Source of the DNA: Microbacterium sp. RU1D
GTDB taxonomy: Bacteria > Actinomycetota > Actinomycetes > Actinomycetales > Microbacteriaceae
Length of the DNA stretch: 64,000 bases
Assembly (NCBI RefSeq): GCF_900156435.1
Contig: NZ_FTPQ01000003.1
Coordinates: 248,001-312,000, forward strand
Direction of reading: 5' to 3'
The position numbers and the translations under genes were made by a program. Of this stretch, positions 46,701 to 56,797 are shown one piece after another. Below the pieces are notes generated by a model. It saw nothing but the letters and a program-made list of their open reading frames with translations, had not been told where the DNA came from and did not search any database. Numbering within the stretch: position 1 is the stretch's first letter; the number at the start of each line of letters is the position of its first letter.

Positions 46701-46990
46701 CCTCGGGCTGCCCATCGCCCTGCGCCGGCACATTGCCCGCCCCGGCCGATTCGTCGCCTCGCGCCGGCCATCGCCCCCCACCCGGCCCATCACCCCGACC
46801 CAGCACGGCGCAGGGGCCAGCCAGCGCGGCAGCGGCGATTCGCACCGCGAGAGCTCTTCGCCGCGGTTCCGCGCCTCGCTCCCGATGGACGCCGATCGAG
46901 CAGCTGCACGCTCTGGACGCAGGATCGGGCACACGGCGAGGTCTCGCCGTCGTCGGGCCACGGCGCATCGTCCGCGTGCCCCTACGAGAA
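46701..46990. other. Non-coding spacer
   Basis: Between the tRNA-Pro terminator and the convergent terminator of the peptidase gene I see no convincing gene: open frames here lack ribosome sites and have no recognisable product. Confidence 0.5.
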
Positions 46991-47034
46991 AGCGCCCCCG
47001 GAGCCTTCCGAAACGGGAAGGCGCCGGGGGCGCT
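46991..47034 (-). terminator. Terminator hairpin of the surface peptidase gene
   Basis: Long two-part stem: AGCGCCCCCGG (46991-47001) with CCGGGGGCGCT (47024-47034), and inner GCCTTCC/GGAAGGC. Fourteen bases after the peptidase stop on the minus strand, followed by TTCTCG. Confidence 0.75.
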
Positions 47035-47047
47035 GACTCAGGGGTGC

Positions 47048-49087
47048 TTATCGCGTGCTGCGGCGCACCTTGCGGTAACCGAGGGCGCCGAAGCCACCCA
47101 GCATGAGGGCGAACGCGCCCCATGCGAGGGGGGCGACGTCACCCATACCGGTGTTGGCGAGTCCGCCGCCGTTGCCGCCACCGTTGCCGCCGCCGGGGTT
47201 TCCACCCGGAGCGGGGGTGCCGCTGGGCGAAGGCGCCGGGGCGGGTGCGGCCGTGACCGAGAAGCTCACCGACGCGGAGCTCGAGACACCGTCGACCGTC
47301 TGCGTGGCGACCACGGCATAGTCACCGGCGGCCAGGGCGTCCTTCAGCACGACCGACCACTTACCGTCCTTGACGACAGTCTCGCCGACCTTCGCGTCGT
47401 TGATCGTCACCGTGATGTCGGCGCCGGTGAGGCCCGTGCCCGAGATCGCGGTGGGAACAGCGGCGCCGGTGTACGACTCTCCGTCCTGGATGCCGGTGAT
47501 GACCGGAGCCGAGGGGGCGACGGTGAACTCGACGGTGGCCGCGGCCGACGTCTCACCGTCGCGGGCCTGGGTGGCGGTGACCTTGTACTGGCCGATGCTG
47601 AGATCGGTCCCGACGGACCAGTTGCCGTCGGCGCCGACCTTCGCGGTGCCCTTGACGTCGCCCGCCAGGGTCACGGTGGCGCCGGCGAGGCCGGTGCCCG
47701 AGATCGCGGTGAGCTCGTTCTCGATCGTCGAGCCGTTGGCGGGGCTCGTGATGACCGGGGCCTCCGCCTTGACCCGCACCGACGCGTCGACCGTGGCCGA
47801 GGTGTTGTAGCCGCTGACCGAGGTGAGCGAGAACGAGTAGGTGCCGAGCTTGTCGGGAGCGGCGAAGCTCCAGTTGCCCGAACCGTCGACGGTCACGTCG
47901 AAGGCGTCGCCGTTCGAGGGCTTCACCTTCAGCGTGGTGCCCACCTGAGCGGTACCGGAGATGGCGCCGCCGACGCCCACCGTGCCGCCGTCGGCGGGGG
48001 TGACGAGCGAAGGAGCGTTGATCTTCAGCGCGACGGTGTAGCCGTCGGTCTGAGCGAGACCGGCCTGGAGGTCGGCGGCCCACAGGAGGTCGCCGTCCTG
48101 GCTGCCACCGGAGACGACGCCCACCGCGGTGCCGCCCTGGAAGACGGCTCCACCCGAGTCGCCTTCCTGGACGATCCGCGAGTCGCTCTCGATCGCGAAG
48201 CCGTACACCCAGCGGAAGGTCTCGTCGGGCTTGCTGATCTTCGACCAACCCTGCACTGCGGTCACCGTGCCGGTGGTGAGCCCGGTGGTGCGGCCCGACT
48301 TGGAGGCGGGCTGGCCGACCTGGGCAGAACCCACGGCGGTGACGTCGGTGGTCGACTTCGAGAGGTCGTCACTGGAAGCCGTGGTCCAGTCGGTGATCTC
48401 GGGGTGCAGGTCGAGCGCGTCGTTGGTGATGTCGATGGTCGCGATATCGACCGAAGTCACGTCACCCTCGGAGCCCTCGGTGCTGCCAGGACCACCGAAC
48501 TGCGTGAACGCGAGCGTTCCGAGTTCGTCCGTCACCTTGGCGGTGGTGTTGTCCCCCGCTCCACCACCGGCGGGGTCGCCCGAGGGCAGCGTCAGGAAGC
48601 TGCGCGAGAAGAGCCCGTCTTCGTTGCAGTGACCGGCAGTGATGACGGCCGGGTCGCCCTGGGGGCTCCACCCCGTGAATCCGATCGAGCAGAGACCACC
48701 GGGGCCCGGGTTCGCGGGGTCGGTCGAGAAGTACCCGGCGCCGGCGACGACATCGGTCTCGGCCAGCGCCTTGATGGGGCTGTCGATGACCTTCACGTGG
48801 ACGTTCGACTTCGACTCGACGAAAGTCTTCGCCTCGCCCTGCAGAGCTGCCTCATCGGCGGTGGCGTAGACGACGACGTTGCCGTTTCCGTCCTTCGCGA
48901 CGGCCTGAACCTGCTCATTGCTGCTCAGCAGCTGCTTGGCGGTGGCGTCGAATTCGGCGCCCGACGTGGGCGCGACCGACTGGTCGTCACCGGCGAAGGC
49001 GACCGCGGGGGCCAGCAAGCCGGACGCGGTGAGCGCGAGAGCGGCGGACGCGCCGGCCCACCCCATACGCTTCATGTTTCGTGTCAT
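47048..49087 (-). CDS. Surface-anchored S1-family serine peptidase with Ig-like repeats
   Basis: 679 aa. Signal peptide (about 1-32), a prodomain-like segment, then a chymotrypsin/streptogrisin-type domain with H153 (ITAGHC), D214 (SVDIATI) and S311 (QEGDSGGAVF). From about residue 358 come three bacterial Ig-like modules (PSLVTPADGGTV, PVITSPANGSTI, PVITGIQDGESY), a Pro/Gly spacer (PAPSPSGTPAPGG, then GGGNGGG) and a C-terminal LANTG, hydrophobic helix and RKVRRSTR tail for sortase anchoring. Probably a wall-attached protease or, given the display modules, an adhesin-like hydrolase. Confidence 0.9.
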   Translation of the reverse strand: MTRNMKRMGWAGASAALALTASGLLAPAVAFAGDDQSVAPTSGAEFDATAKQLLSSNEQVQAVAKDGNGNVVVYATADEAALQGEAKTFVESKSNVHVKVIDSPIKALAETDVVAGAGYFSTDPANPGPGGLCSIGFTGWSPQGDPAVITAGHCNEDGLFSRSFLTLPSGDPAGGGAGDNTTAKVTDELGTLAFTQFGGPGSTEGSEGDVTSVDIATIDITNDALDLHPEITDWTTASSDDLSKSTTDVTAVGSAQVGQPASKSGRTTGLTTGTVTAVQGWSKISKPDETFRWVYGFAIESDSRIVQEGDSGGAVFQGGTAVGVVSGGSQDGDLLWAADLQAGLAQTDGYTVALKINAPSLVTPADGGTVGVGGAISGTAQVGTTLKVKPSNGDAFDVTVDGSGNWSFAAPDKLGTYSFSLTSVSGYNTSATVDASVRVKAEAPVITSPANGSTIENELTAISGTGLAGATVTLAGDVKGTAKVGADGNWSVGTDLSIGQYKVTATQARDGETSAAATVEFTVAPSAPVITGIQDGESYTGAAVPTAISGTGLTGADITVTINDAKVGETVVKDGKWSVVLKDALAAGDYAVVATQTVDGVSSSASVSFSVTAAPAPAPSPSGTPAPGGNPGGGNGGGNGGGLANTGMGDVAPLAWGAFALMLGGFGALGYRKVRRSTR

Positions 49088-49246
49088 CGTCTCATCTCAT
49101 GTCGTTGATGGAAAAACGCACCATGAGCAGGACAGGAACCGTTGACAGGGCCCCCACCCATCTCTCAGCGTCGCGGTTCACCCTATGACAACCTGAACAT
49201 TGGGTAAGAACATTTTTCGCATTCCGTCAAAGATGAGGAGAGTCTC

Positions 49247-49603
49247 ATGATCGGCAGGTGGGTCGCCATGACGGCGGTTGCATTCATAGGCATGGGAGTC
49301 ATCGGTCGCAGCCCGCGATCCGCGCCCGCCTTCACAGGCGAACAATGGGCGGGAACGGGCGACGAACATCTCGTCCTGAATGACGGGGAAGTGCGCGGCA
49401 GCGACGGGTGCAATGGCATCCTGGGCTCCTATTCCGTCGACGGGGATCGGCTTTCCTTCTCTCTCGGGATCAGCACGTTGAAAGCATGCCTCGGCGTAGA
49501 CACCTGGCTGCGCCGCATTCGATCGGCCGAGATCTCGGGCGACACGATGACGGTCTTCGACCGCGACGGTGCACAGATCGGCACCCTGTTGCGCCGGGCC
49601 TGA
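49247..49603 (+). CDS. META-domain (HslJ-like) secreted protein
   Basis: 118 aa. A hydrophobic N-terminus (RWVAMTAVAFIGMGVIG) precedes a META domain: LNDGEVRGSDGCNGILGSYS and STLKACLGVDTWL. In Gram-negatives HslJ relatives are envelope stress proteins; here the role is unknown. The start has GAGGAG six bases upstream. Adjacent DNA at 49190-49245 is notably AT-rich and probably contains its promoter. Confidence 0.8.
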   Translation: MIGRWVAMTAVAFIGMGVIGRSPRSAPAFTGEQWAGTGDEHLVLNDGEVRGSDGCNGILGSYSVDGDRLSFSLGISTLKACLGVDTWLRRIRSAEISGDTMTVFDRDGAQIGTLLRRA

Positions 49604-49758
49604 GCTCGCGGCTTCGCCCGCTCCCGGCCGCTCCCCGAGCGACAGGCGTCCGGCGCGGCCCCCCGTAGAATCGAGGTCGATCGCGCGGCATTCCCGGATG
49701 CCGGTCGACAGCCGCCCGCGCACCCCCGTGCGCACGACGACCCCTTCCTAGGAGCCCC

Positions 49759-50538
49759 GTGTCCGACGCCACGCCCCGCCTCGTCGCCTTCGACCTCGAC
49801 GACACCCTCGCCCCGTCGAAGTCGGCCATCGACCCTCGGATCGGCGAACTCCTGCTGGCACTGGCCGAGCGTGTCGAGGTCGCCATCATCTCCGGCGGGC
49901 AGCTGCAGCAGTTCCGCAGCCAGGTCGTCGAGCGGCTGCCCGAAGCAGCGCCAGAACTCCTCTCGCGGTTCCACCTCATGCCGACCTGCGGCACGCAGTA
50001 CTACCGCCTCACCCCCGCCGGCGTCGAGACCGTGTACGCGCACTCCCTCACCGACGACGAGAAGAAGCGCGCCCTGTCGGCCGTGCGCGAAGAGGCCGAG
50101 CGCCTCGGCCTGTGGGAGGCCGAGCCCTGGGGCGACATCCTCGAAGACCGCGGTTCGCAGATCACCTTCTCCGCCCTCGGCCAGTCGGCCCCGCTCGACG
50201 CGAAGATGGCGTGGGACCCGACGGGCGAGAAGAAGAACAACCTCCGCGAGGCCGTCGCCGCGCGCATCCCCGACCTCGAAGTCCGCTCCGGCGGCTCGAC
50301 CTCCGTGGACATCACCCACCGCGGCATCGACAAGGCCTACGGCATGGGCAAGCTCGCGGAAGCGACCGGCATCCCCCTCGACGACATGCTCTTCGTCGGC
50401 GACCGGCTCGACCCCGACGGCAACGACTACCCGGTCCTCGCCATGGGTGTGACCTGCCAGGCCGTGCACGGCTGGGAGGACACCGCGGCGTTCCTCGAGC
50501 AGCTCATCCCCACGCTCCCGGAGCGCGCTCAGGCCTGA
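49759..50538 (+). CDS. HAD-superfamily phosphatase (type IIB cap)
   Basis: 259 aa. Motif I VAFDLDDTLAPSK (nucleophile Asp), motif II IISGGQ, Lys near DAKMAWDPTG, and motif IV GDRLDPDGNDYPV; the cap between motifs II and III is of the IIB kind seen in phosphomannomutases and sugar phosphatases. Substrate probably a sugar phosphate. GTG 49759 follows TAGGAGCCCC. A TAGAAT box near 49668 may be its -10. Confidence 0.85.
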   Translation: MSDATPRLVAFDLDDTLAPSKSAIDPRIGELLLALAERVEVAIISGGQLQQFRSQVVERLPEAAPELLSRFHLMPTCGTQYYRLTPAGVETVYAHSLTDDEKKRALSAVREEAERLGLWEAEPWGDILEDRGSQITFSALGQSAPLDAKMAWDPTGEKKNNLREAVAARIPDLEVRSGGSTSVDITHRGIDKAYGMGKLAEATGIPLDDMLFVGDRLDPDGNDYPVLAMGVTCQAVHGWEDTAAFLEQLIPTLPERAQA

Positions 50539-50559
50539 GGTCGGGCCCGCGCCGCGACG

Positions 50560-51381
50560 TCAGAGGATCTTGCCGATCGGTTCGCGTTTTTCGGCCTGGA
50601 ACCGGTCCTCGGTCCGGCCGTACGCCCAGTATCCCGAGAGGGACACCTGGTTACGTTCGAGCCCCCAACGGGTGAAAACGATGTCGCGCAAGGCCTTCAT
50701 CGCCTCACGCTCGCCGTGCGCGAAAACCTGCCCTCGTCCGTCGAGCGGATGCCACGCCGCCACCGCCTCGGCCAGCACGGGCGTGGCGCCGGCGGGCGCC
50801 TCACCGCGGTGCACCCACGTCAGAAGGACCCCGGGCGGCGCGGTGAGCGGGAGCTGCTCCTCAGCGCTCTGCACCTCGAGGAACGCCGCGCCCACGGCAT
50901 CCGGAGCGAGGGCCTCGAGCGCAGCCGCGATCGCGGGGAGCGCGGACTCGTCGCCCGCGAACAGGTGCCAATCGGCCGACGGGTCGGGGGCGTACCCCCC
51001 ACCGGGTGACGAGACCACGAGCCGATCGCCCGGCTGGGCGTGCGCCGCCCAGGGCCCGGCGAGGCCCTCGTCACCGTGCACGACGAAGTCGATCGAGAGT
51101 TCGTCTCCGTCGACGGAGCGCACCGTGTACGTCCGCGTCACGGGCAGGTCCTCAGGCGCCAGCGTCTCGCGTAACGTCGCCAGGTCGTAGGGCGGCTCGA
51201 GACCCAGCTCGGGCTTGGCGAATGAGATCTTGACGTACGCGTCGGTGTGCGGGCTCTCGCGGAACGCGGCCAGATCGGCGCCGCGGGCGCGCACGCGCAC
51301 GAGGTGCGGGCTGAGGCATTCCGTCGCCACGACGTGGAGGACGTGCTGCGGGCGCGGCGGGCGGGCGGGGCGATCGGTCAC
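50560..51381 (-). CDS. Siderophore-interacting protein (NAD(P)H/FAD ferric reductase)
   Basis: 273 aa SIP-family flavoprotein. FAD-binding RTYTVRSVDGDELSIDFVVHG, then GDRLVVSSPGG, and a C-terminal NAD(P)H module (WHLFAGDESALPAIAAALE, GRGQVFAHGEREAMKALR). These enzymes reduce ferric siderophores in the cytoplasm to free the iron. No siderophore transporter is adjacent. GTG 51381 is preceded by GAGAGGAACCCC; separated by 10 bp from the regulator gene upstream. Confidence 0.92.
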   Translation of the reverse strand: MTDRPARPPRPQHVLHVVATECLSPHLVRVRARGADLAAFRESPHTDAYVKISFAKPELGLEPPYDLATLRETLAPEDLPVTRTYTVRSVDGDELSIDFVVHGDEGLAGPWAAHAQPGDRLVVSSPGGGYAPDPSADWHLFAGDESALPAIAAALEALAPDAVGAAFLEVQSAEEQLPLTAPPGVLLTWVHRGEAPAGATPVLAEAVAAWHPLDGRGQVFAHGEREAMKALRDIVFTRWGLERNQVSLSGYWAYGRTEDRFQAEKREPIGKIL

Positions 51382-51391
51382 GGGGTTCCTC

Positions 51392-52165
51392 TCAAGTGGT
51401 CGTCGACGCGCGCACGGCGGCGCGCACGGCGTCGCCGACCGCGTCGTCCGCGGTGTCGGAGGGGCTCAGAGCCTGCGCCACCTCGGTGTAGTAGTCGGTG
51501 ATGTGCGAGCGCGTACGCTCACGCGCGCTGTCGGCGTCACCGCGCGACACGGCGTCGACGATGCGCCGATGCTCGTGGCGGAGTCGGTCGGCGGTGGTCT
51601 CCCAGGAGTCCAGACGAGCGGCTCCCGCCTGCGTGTAGGCCTCGATCGAGCTGCGCAGCCCCGCCATCATCGCCGAGACGACGGCGTTGCCCGAGGTCTC
51701 GGCGAGCGCCTGGTGGAAGCGCGCGTCGAGGGCGAGGAAGTCCGCGGGGGCGAGGCTCTCGGCATCCATCGCATCGAGGATGCCGACGATCTCGCTCAGA
51801 TCCGCGTCTGAGCGAGCGAGCCGCTCGGCGACGTCGCACTCGAGCACGACGCGCGTGCGCACCACATCGCTCAGGGGGAAACCGTTCGCCGCCACCTGCA
51901 GGCGCAGGAACGCCGCGAGTCCCCCGCGCGGCGTGGTCACGATCATCGCCCCCGCCGAGGGGCCGGAGCCGGTCGCGGTGCGTACCACCCCGAGCACCTC
52001 GAGCACCCGCACGGCCTCCCGCACGCTGGAGCGTCCGACGCCCAACTGCGCGGCGAGTTCCCGCTCGGGCGTCAGGCGATCACCCGGCCCGAGGCGGCCG
52101 TCGCGCAGATCGCTCTCGATGCGCTCGAGCACGACCTGCCAGGCCCGCGGTGCGCTTTCGGGCAT
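51392..52165 (-). CDS. FadR-type GntR regulator (FCD domain)
   Basis: 257 aa. GntR winged helix (LGPGDRLTPERELAAQLGVG, then RSSVREAVRVLEVLG) and an all-helical FCD effector domain with the metal-binding pattern (LDARFHQALAET, RHEHRRIVDAV). FCD regulators sense small organic acids. It is the gene before the siderophore protein gene and likely co-transcribed with it, so iron reductase control is possible; no metabolic operon typical of FadR/LldR is next to it. Confidence 0.9.
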   Translation of the reverse strand: MPESAPRAWQVVLERIESDLRDGRLGPGDRLTPERELAAQLGVGRSSVREAVRVLEVLGVVRTATGSGPSAGAMIVTTPRGGLAAFLRLQVAANGFPLSDVVRTRVVLECDVAERLARSDADLSEIVGILDAMDAESLAPADFLALDARFHQALAETSGNAVVSAMMAGLRSSIEAYTQAGAARLDSWETTADRLRHEHRRIVDAVSRGDADSARERTRSHITDYYTEVAQALSPSDTADDAVGDAVRAAVRASTTT

Positions 52166-52193
52166 GAGGTTCCCCCTTCACCCGACGCGACAG

Positions 52194-52208
52194 TGTGGCC
52201 GGACCACA
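52194..52208. promoter_or_regulatory. Candidate GntR/FCD operator
   Basis: TGTGG-CCGGA-CCACA, perfect 5-bp arms, 29 bp upstream of the regulator start and 20 bp from the galE stop. It matches the TGGT/ACCA style of FadR-subfamily sites and probably serves autoregulation. Confidence 0.6.
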
Positions 52209-52227
52209 TCACCCTACGCGCGCGAGG

Positions 52228-53256
52228 TCACTCCGAGGCGGCCGTCGCGTAGCCAGCGGGGTTCGTCGTCTGCCAATTCCAGTAGTCGCGGCAGGCGTCG
52301 TCGATCTCGAACCGCGTGCGCCAGCCGAGGACGTCGGCGGCCTTCGTCGGGTCGCAGTACGTCGCCGCCACATCGCCGGGACGACGCGCGAGCATCTTCT
52401 TCGGCAGCTCGCGGCCCACGGCCTTCTCGAAGGAGGCCACGAGCTCGAGGACGCTGACAGGCCGCCCCGTGCCGAGGTTGAACACCTGGTGGCCGGGCTG
52501 CGCCTGCTCGAGGGCGGCGACGTGCCCCTCGGCGAGGTCGACGACGTGGATGTAGTCGCGCAGGCCCGTGCCGTCGGGGGTGTCGTAATCGTTGCCGAAG
52601 ACGCCGATCTCGTCGAGCGTGCCGATCGCGACGCGGGAGACGAACGGCATCAGGTTGTTCGGGATGCCGGCCGGGTCCTCGCCGATGAGGCCCGACGCGT
52701 GCGCGCCGACCGGGTTGAAGTAGCGCAGAACGGTGACGTTGAGCTCGGGGTTCACCCGCGCCACGTCCGCCAGGACGACCTCGTTCATGCGCTTGGACTT
52801 GCTGTACGCGTTCGACAGGTCGATGCTCGTGGTCGACTCCTCCGTGAACGGCAGGTCGGCCGGGTCGGAATAGACCGTGCCGGTGCTCGAGAAGACGAAC
52901 GAGCGGATGCCGCGGGCGATACCGACCTTCAACAGGGCGAACGTCGTGTCGAGGTTGTTGGAGTAGTACTCCAGAGGCTTCTGCGTGCTTTCCCCCACGG
53001 CCTTGAAGGCCGCCAGGTGGATGATCGCGTCGATCGGCCCGTGCTCGTCGAAGACGGCCGTGACCACCGCCTCGTCGGCGGCGTCGCCGACGACCAGGGG
53101 CGCGGGCTTGCCGGTGATGCGTTCGACGCGCTCGGCGGCGACCGCGTGGGTGCCGGAGAGGTCGTCGAGCAGGACGACGTCGTGGCCGGCCTCGAGGAGG
53201 GCGACGGCCGTGTGGGTTCCGATGTAACCGGCACCGCCGGCGAGGAGGACGCGCAT
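52228..53256 (-). CDS. galE: UDP-glucose 4-epimerase
   Basis: 342 aa short-chain-dehydrogenase-fold epimerase interconverting UDP-glucose and UDP-galactose. NAD-binding GGAGYIG (7-13), S123-S124-T125 and catalytic Y151/K155 (YSKSK), then LRYFNPVGAHASG and GTGLRDYIHVVDLAEGH. Stands alone. A -10-like box lies six bases before its ATG, although GGAGGC in that gap might also work as a ribosome site. Confidence 0.96.
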   Translation of the reverse strand: MRVLLAGGAGYIGTHTAVALLEAGHDVVLLDDLSGTHAVAAERVERITGKPAPLVVGDAADEAVVTAVFDEHGPIDAIIHLAAFKAVGESTQKPLEYYSNNLDTTFALLKVGIARGIRSFVFSSTGTVYSDPADLPFTEESTTSIDLSNAYSKSKRMNEVVLADVARVNPELNVTVLRYFNPVGAHASGLIGEDPAGIPNNLMPFVSRVAIGTLDEIGVFGNDYDTPDGTGLRDYIHVVDLAEGHVAALEQAQPGHQVFNLGTGRPVSVLELVASFEKAVGRELPKKMLARRPGDVAATYCDPTKAADVLGWRTRFEIDDACRDYWNWQTTNPAGYATAASE

Positions 53257-53262
53257 GCCTCC

Positions 53263-53268
53263 AGGCTA
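53263..53268 (-). promoter_or_regulatory. -10 box six bases before galE
   Basis: TAGCCT on the minus strand; the six bases to the ATG are GGAGGC. Leaderless-type geometry, with the caveat noted for galE. Confidence 0.5.
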
Positions 53269-53332
53269 TCGCTCGGCGCAGACACGCCCGCGCCGCAGGG
53301 TGGCGCCGCGCGGACCGGGTACGCCGGGTGCG

Positions 53333-53938
53333 TCAGCGACCGTCGAGCCGGCCGCCGGACTCGCGCAGGTAGCAGGCCGCGCACATCGACTCGTAGGTGA
53401 CCTCACCGGCGATCTGACCCTCGTCGATCGCGACCTGGTCGCCATCGAACACGAACCGCCCGCCCACCAGCCGCGCGTTGAAGATCGCCTTGCGGCCGCA
53501 CCGGCAGATGGTCTTCAGCTCCTCGAGGCTGTGCGCGATCTCCATGAGGCGCGCCGAGCCCGGGAACGCCTCGGTGCGGAAGTCCGTGCGGATCCCATAC
53601 GCCAGCACCGGGATGCCGTCGAGCACGGCGATGCGCAGCAGGTCGTCGACCTGGCCCGCGGTGAAGAACTGCGCCTCATCGACCAGGAGACAGGCCACCG
53701 GGGCGTGACCGGCCGAGGCGTGGAAGATCTCGCGCAGATCGTCGTCGCCGCCGACGAGAAAGTCGACCCGCCGGGTCACGCCGAGACGACTGTCGATCTG
53801 GTCGGCACCCTTGGTGTCGATCTCGGGCTTGGCCAGCAGCACGCGCTGTCCGCGCTCCTCATAGTTGTACGCCGCCTGCAGCAGCGCGGTGGACTTCCCG
53901 GAGTTCATCGCGCCGTAGCGGAAGTACAGCTTCGCCAC
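53333..53938 (-). CDS. tdk: Thymidine kinase
   Basis: 201 aa type II thymidine kinase for pyrimidine salvage. P-loop YGAMNSGKST, LLVDEAQFF (catalytic Glu), and a zinc site with CRCGRKA and CAACY. GTG 53938 follows TGAGG; longer starts would run into mqo, which ends eight bases upstream. Confidence 0.94.
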   Translation of the reverse strand: MAKLYFRYGAMNSGKSTALLQAAYNYEERGQRVLLAKPEIDTKGADQIDSRLGVTRRVDFLVGGDDDLREIFHASAGHAPVACLLVDEAQFFTAGQVDDLLRIAVLDGIPVLAYGIRTDFRTEAFPGSARLMEIAHSLEELKTICRCGRKAIFNARLVGGRFVFDGDQVAIDEGQIAGEVTYESMCAACYLRESGGRLDGR

Positions 53939-53945
53939 GCGGGCC

Positions 53946-55418
53946 TCAGGGGTTGATCGCGAGGGCGCGAGCCGTGGCATCCAGCTCTCTGCGAGCAGCC
54001 TCGGGGTGGGTGTTGAGCGACTCTCCGTAGCTGGGGATGAGGTCGCGCAGGCGCGGCTCCCACTGCGGCATCCGCTCGGGGAAGCACGTCTTGATGAGGC
54101 CGAGCATGATCGACACGGCCGTCGAGGCGCCCGGGGACGCGCCCAGGAGCCCGGCGATCGAGTGGTCGGCGGAGGTGACGACCTCGGTGCCGAACTGCAG
54201 CACGCCGCCCTTGTCCTTATCGCGCTTCATGACCTGGGCGCGCTGACCGGCGTCGAGCAGCTCCCAGTCCTCGTCTTTGGCCGTCGGCATGAAGTCGCGC
54301 AGGCTGTCGACCTTCTTCGCGTGGGTCTTCAGCAGCTCGCTGATGAGGTACTTGATGAGGCTCGGGTTGTCGACGGCGACCTTCAGCATGGGGCCGATGT
54401 TGTGCGGACGCACCTGCGTGACGATGTCGAGCATCGAGCCGTTCTTGAGGAACTTCGGGCTGAAGGTCGCGAACGGTCCGAACAGCAGCGAGGACTCGCC
54501 GTCGATGACGCGCGTGTCCAGGTGCGGGACCGACATGGGCGGCGCGCCGACCGAGGCTTGGGAGTAGACCTTGGCGCGGTGCTTCGACACGATGTCGGGG
54601 TTGGAGGTCTTGAGCCACTGCCCTCCGATGGGGAAGACGCCGTAGCCCTTGATCTCGGGGATGCCGGAGCGCTGCAGGAGCTTCAGCGCCCACCCGCCCG
54701 CGCCGACGAACACGAACTTCGCGTTGATGGAGCCGGGAGTGCCGCCGATCACGTGGCGGTAGGAAACCTCCCACGAGCCGTCCTTCTGCTTCTTCAGCTT
54801 CTTGACGTCGTGGTTGGTGACGACCTCGACGCCCTTCTCGCGCAGGTTCGCGAAGAGCTGCCGCGTGAGCGAGCCGAAGTCGACGTCGGTGCCGGCGGGG
54901 ACGCGCGTCGCCGCGAAGGGCTCGCCCTTGCGACGCTTCTGCATGAGCAGCGGCGCCCACTGGTTGATGACGCGCGAGTCCTCGCTGTATTCGATACCCG
55001 CGAACAGCGGCTGCTGCTTGAGGACCTCGTAGCGCTTGCGGAGGAAGGCCACGTCCTTTTCGCCCCGGACGAAGGTCATGTGCGGGGTCGCGTTGATGAA
55101 CGTCGACGGCTCGTCGAGCACGCCCTCCGCCACGAGCGACGCCCACAGCTGACGGCTCTGCTGGAACTGCTCGTTGATCGCCACCGCCTTGGCGGGGTCG
55201 ATGGAGCCGTCCTTGCCCTCGGGCGTGTAGTTCAGCTCGCACAGCGCCGCGTGGCCGGTGCCGGCGTTGTTCCACGCGTTGGAGCTCTCCTGCGCGACGT
55301 CACTCAAGCGCTCCAGCACAGCGATCTTCAGATCGGGCTGGAGGTCTTTGAGCAGCGTGCCGAGAGTGGCGGACATGATGCCGCCACCGATGAGGAGAAC
55401 ATCGACGTTTTCAGTCAC
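53946..55418 (-). CDS. mqo: Malate:quinone oxidoreductase
   Basis: 490 aa FAD enzyme oxidising malate to oxaloacetate and passing electrons to quinone at the membrane. N-terminal FAD motif LLIGGGIMSATLG, then SSNAWNNAGTGHAALCELNYTP split by conserved residues, and the late SPGASTAVSIML. Common in this group as a TCA step. The GTG start at 55418 has TAGAAT exactly six bases upstream, and a long inverted repeat lies just beyond it. Confidence 0.95.
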   Translation of the reverse strand: MTENVDVLLIGGGIMSATLGTLLKDLQPDLKIAVLERLSDVAQESSNAWNNAGTGHAALCELNYTPEGKDGSIDPAKAVAINEQFQQSRQLWASLVAEGVLDEPSTFINATPHMTFVRGEKDVAFLRKRYEVLKQQPLFAGIEYSEDSRVINQWAPLLMQKRRKGEPFAATRVPAGTDVDFGSLTRQLFANLREKGVEVVTNHDVKKLKKQKDGSWEVSYRHVIGGTPGSINAKFVFVGAGGWALKLLQRSGIPEIKGYGVFPIGGQWLKTSNPDIVSKHRAKVYSQASVGAPPMSVPHLDTRVIDGESSLLFGPFATFSPKFLKNGSMLDIVTQVRPHNIGPMLKVAVDNPSLIKYLISELLKTHAKKVDSLRDFMPTAKDEDWELLDAGQRAQVMKRDKDKGGVLQFGTEVVTSADHSIAGLLGASPGASTAVSIMLGLIKTCFPERMPQWEPRLRDLIPSYGESLNTHPEAARRELDATARALAINP

Positions 55419-55424
55419 CCGTCG

Positions 55425-55430
55425 ATTCTA
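55425..55430 (-). promoter_or_regulatory. Leaderless-type -10 box of mqo
   Basis: TAGAAT, a near-consensus -10, with six bases (55424-55419) before GTG. Transcription should begin at the start codon itself. Confidence 0.6.
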
Positions 55431-55443
55431 GGTGCGGGCCGTG

Positions 55444-55490
55444 AGGTGTCTCGACATCGAGAGATCGGTCCCTTCGATGTCGAGACACCT
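55444..55490. promoter_or_regulatory. 17-bp perfect inverted repeat between asd and mqo
   Basis: 55444-55460 is the exact reverse complement of 55474-55490, with a 13-nt spacer. Each arm carries a short palindrome of the TCTCGA-N2-TCGAGA kind (complete at 55449-55462). It may be the terminator of asd, but it also lies 14 bp upstream of the mqo -10, where paired operators would be expected. Confidence 0.65.
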
Positions 55491-55530
55491 GGCATCCGGC
55501 ACCCGGATGCCGTGGCCTCAGGCCGCGGCG

Positions 55531-56652
<1,122 letters not shown>

Positions 56653-56797
56653 TCAGGGTAGCGCGGGCAGCGGTGGGGTGACCGACGGCGGCGAGGGCAA
56701 GCAGGAAGTTTGACGGTCAGGCGTCGATGGACGGCCGGATCCGGTCGGTGAAAGCGGGGACGACCGGAAAACTCCTGTCGCGGATGCGGCGTAGACC

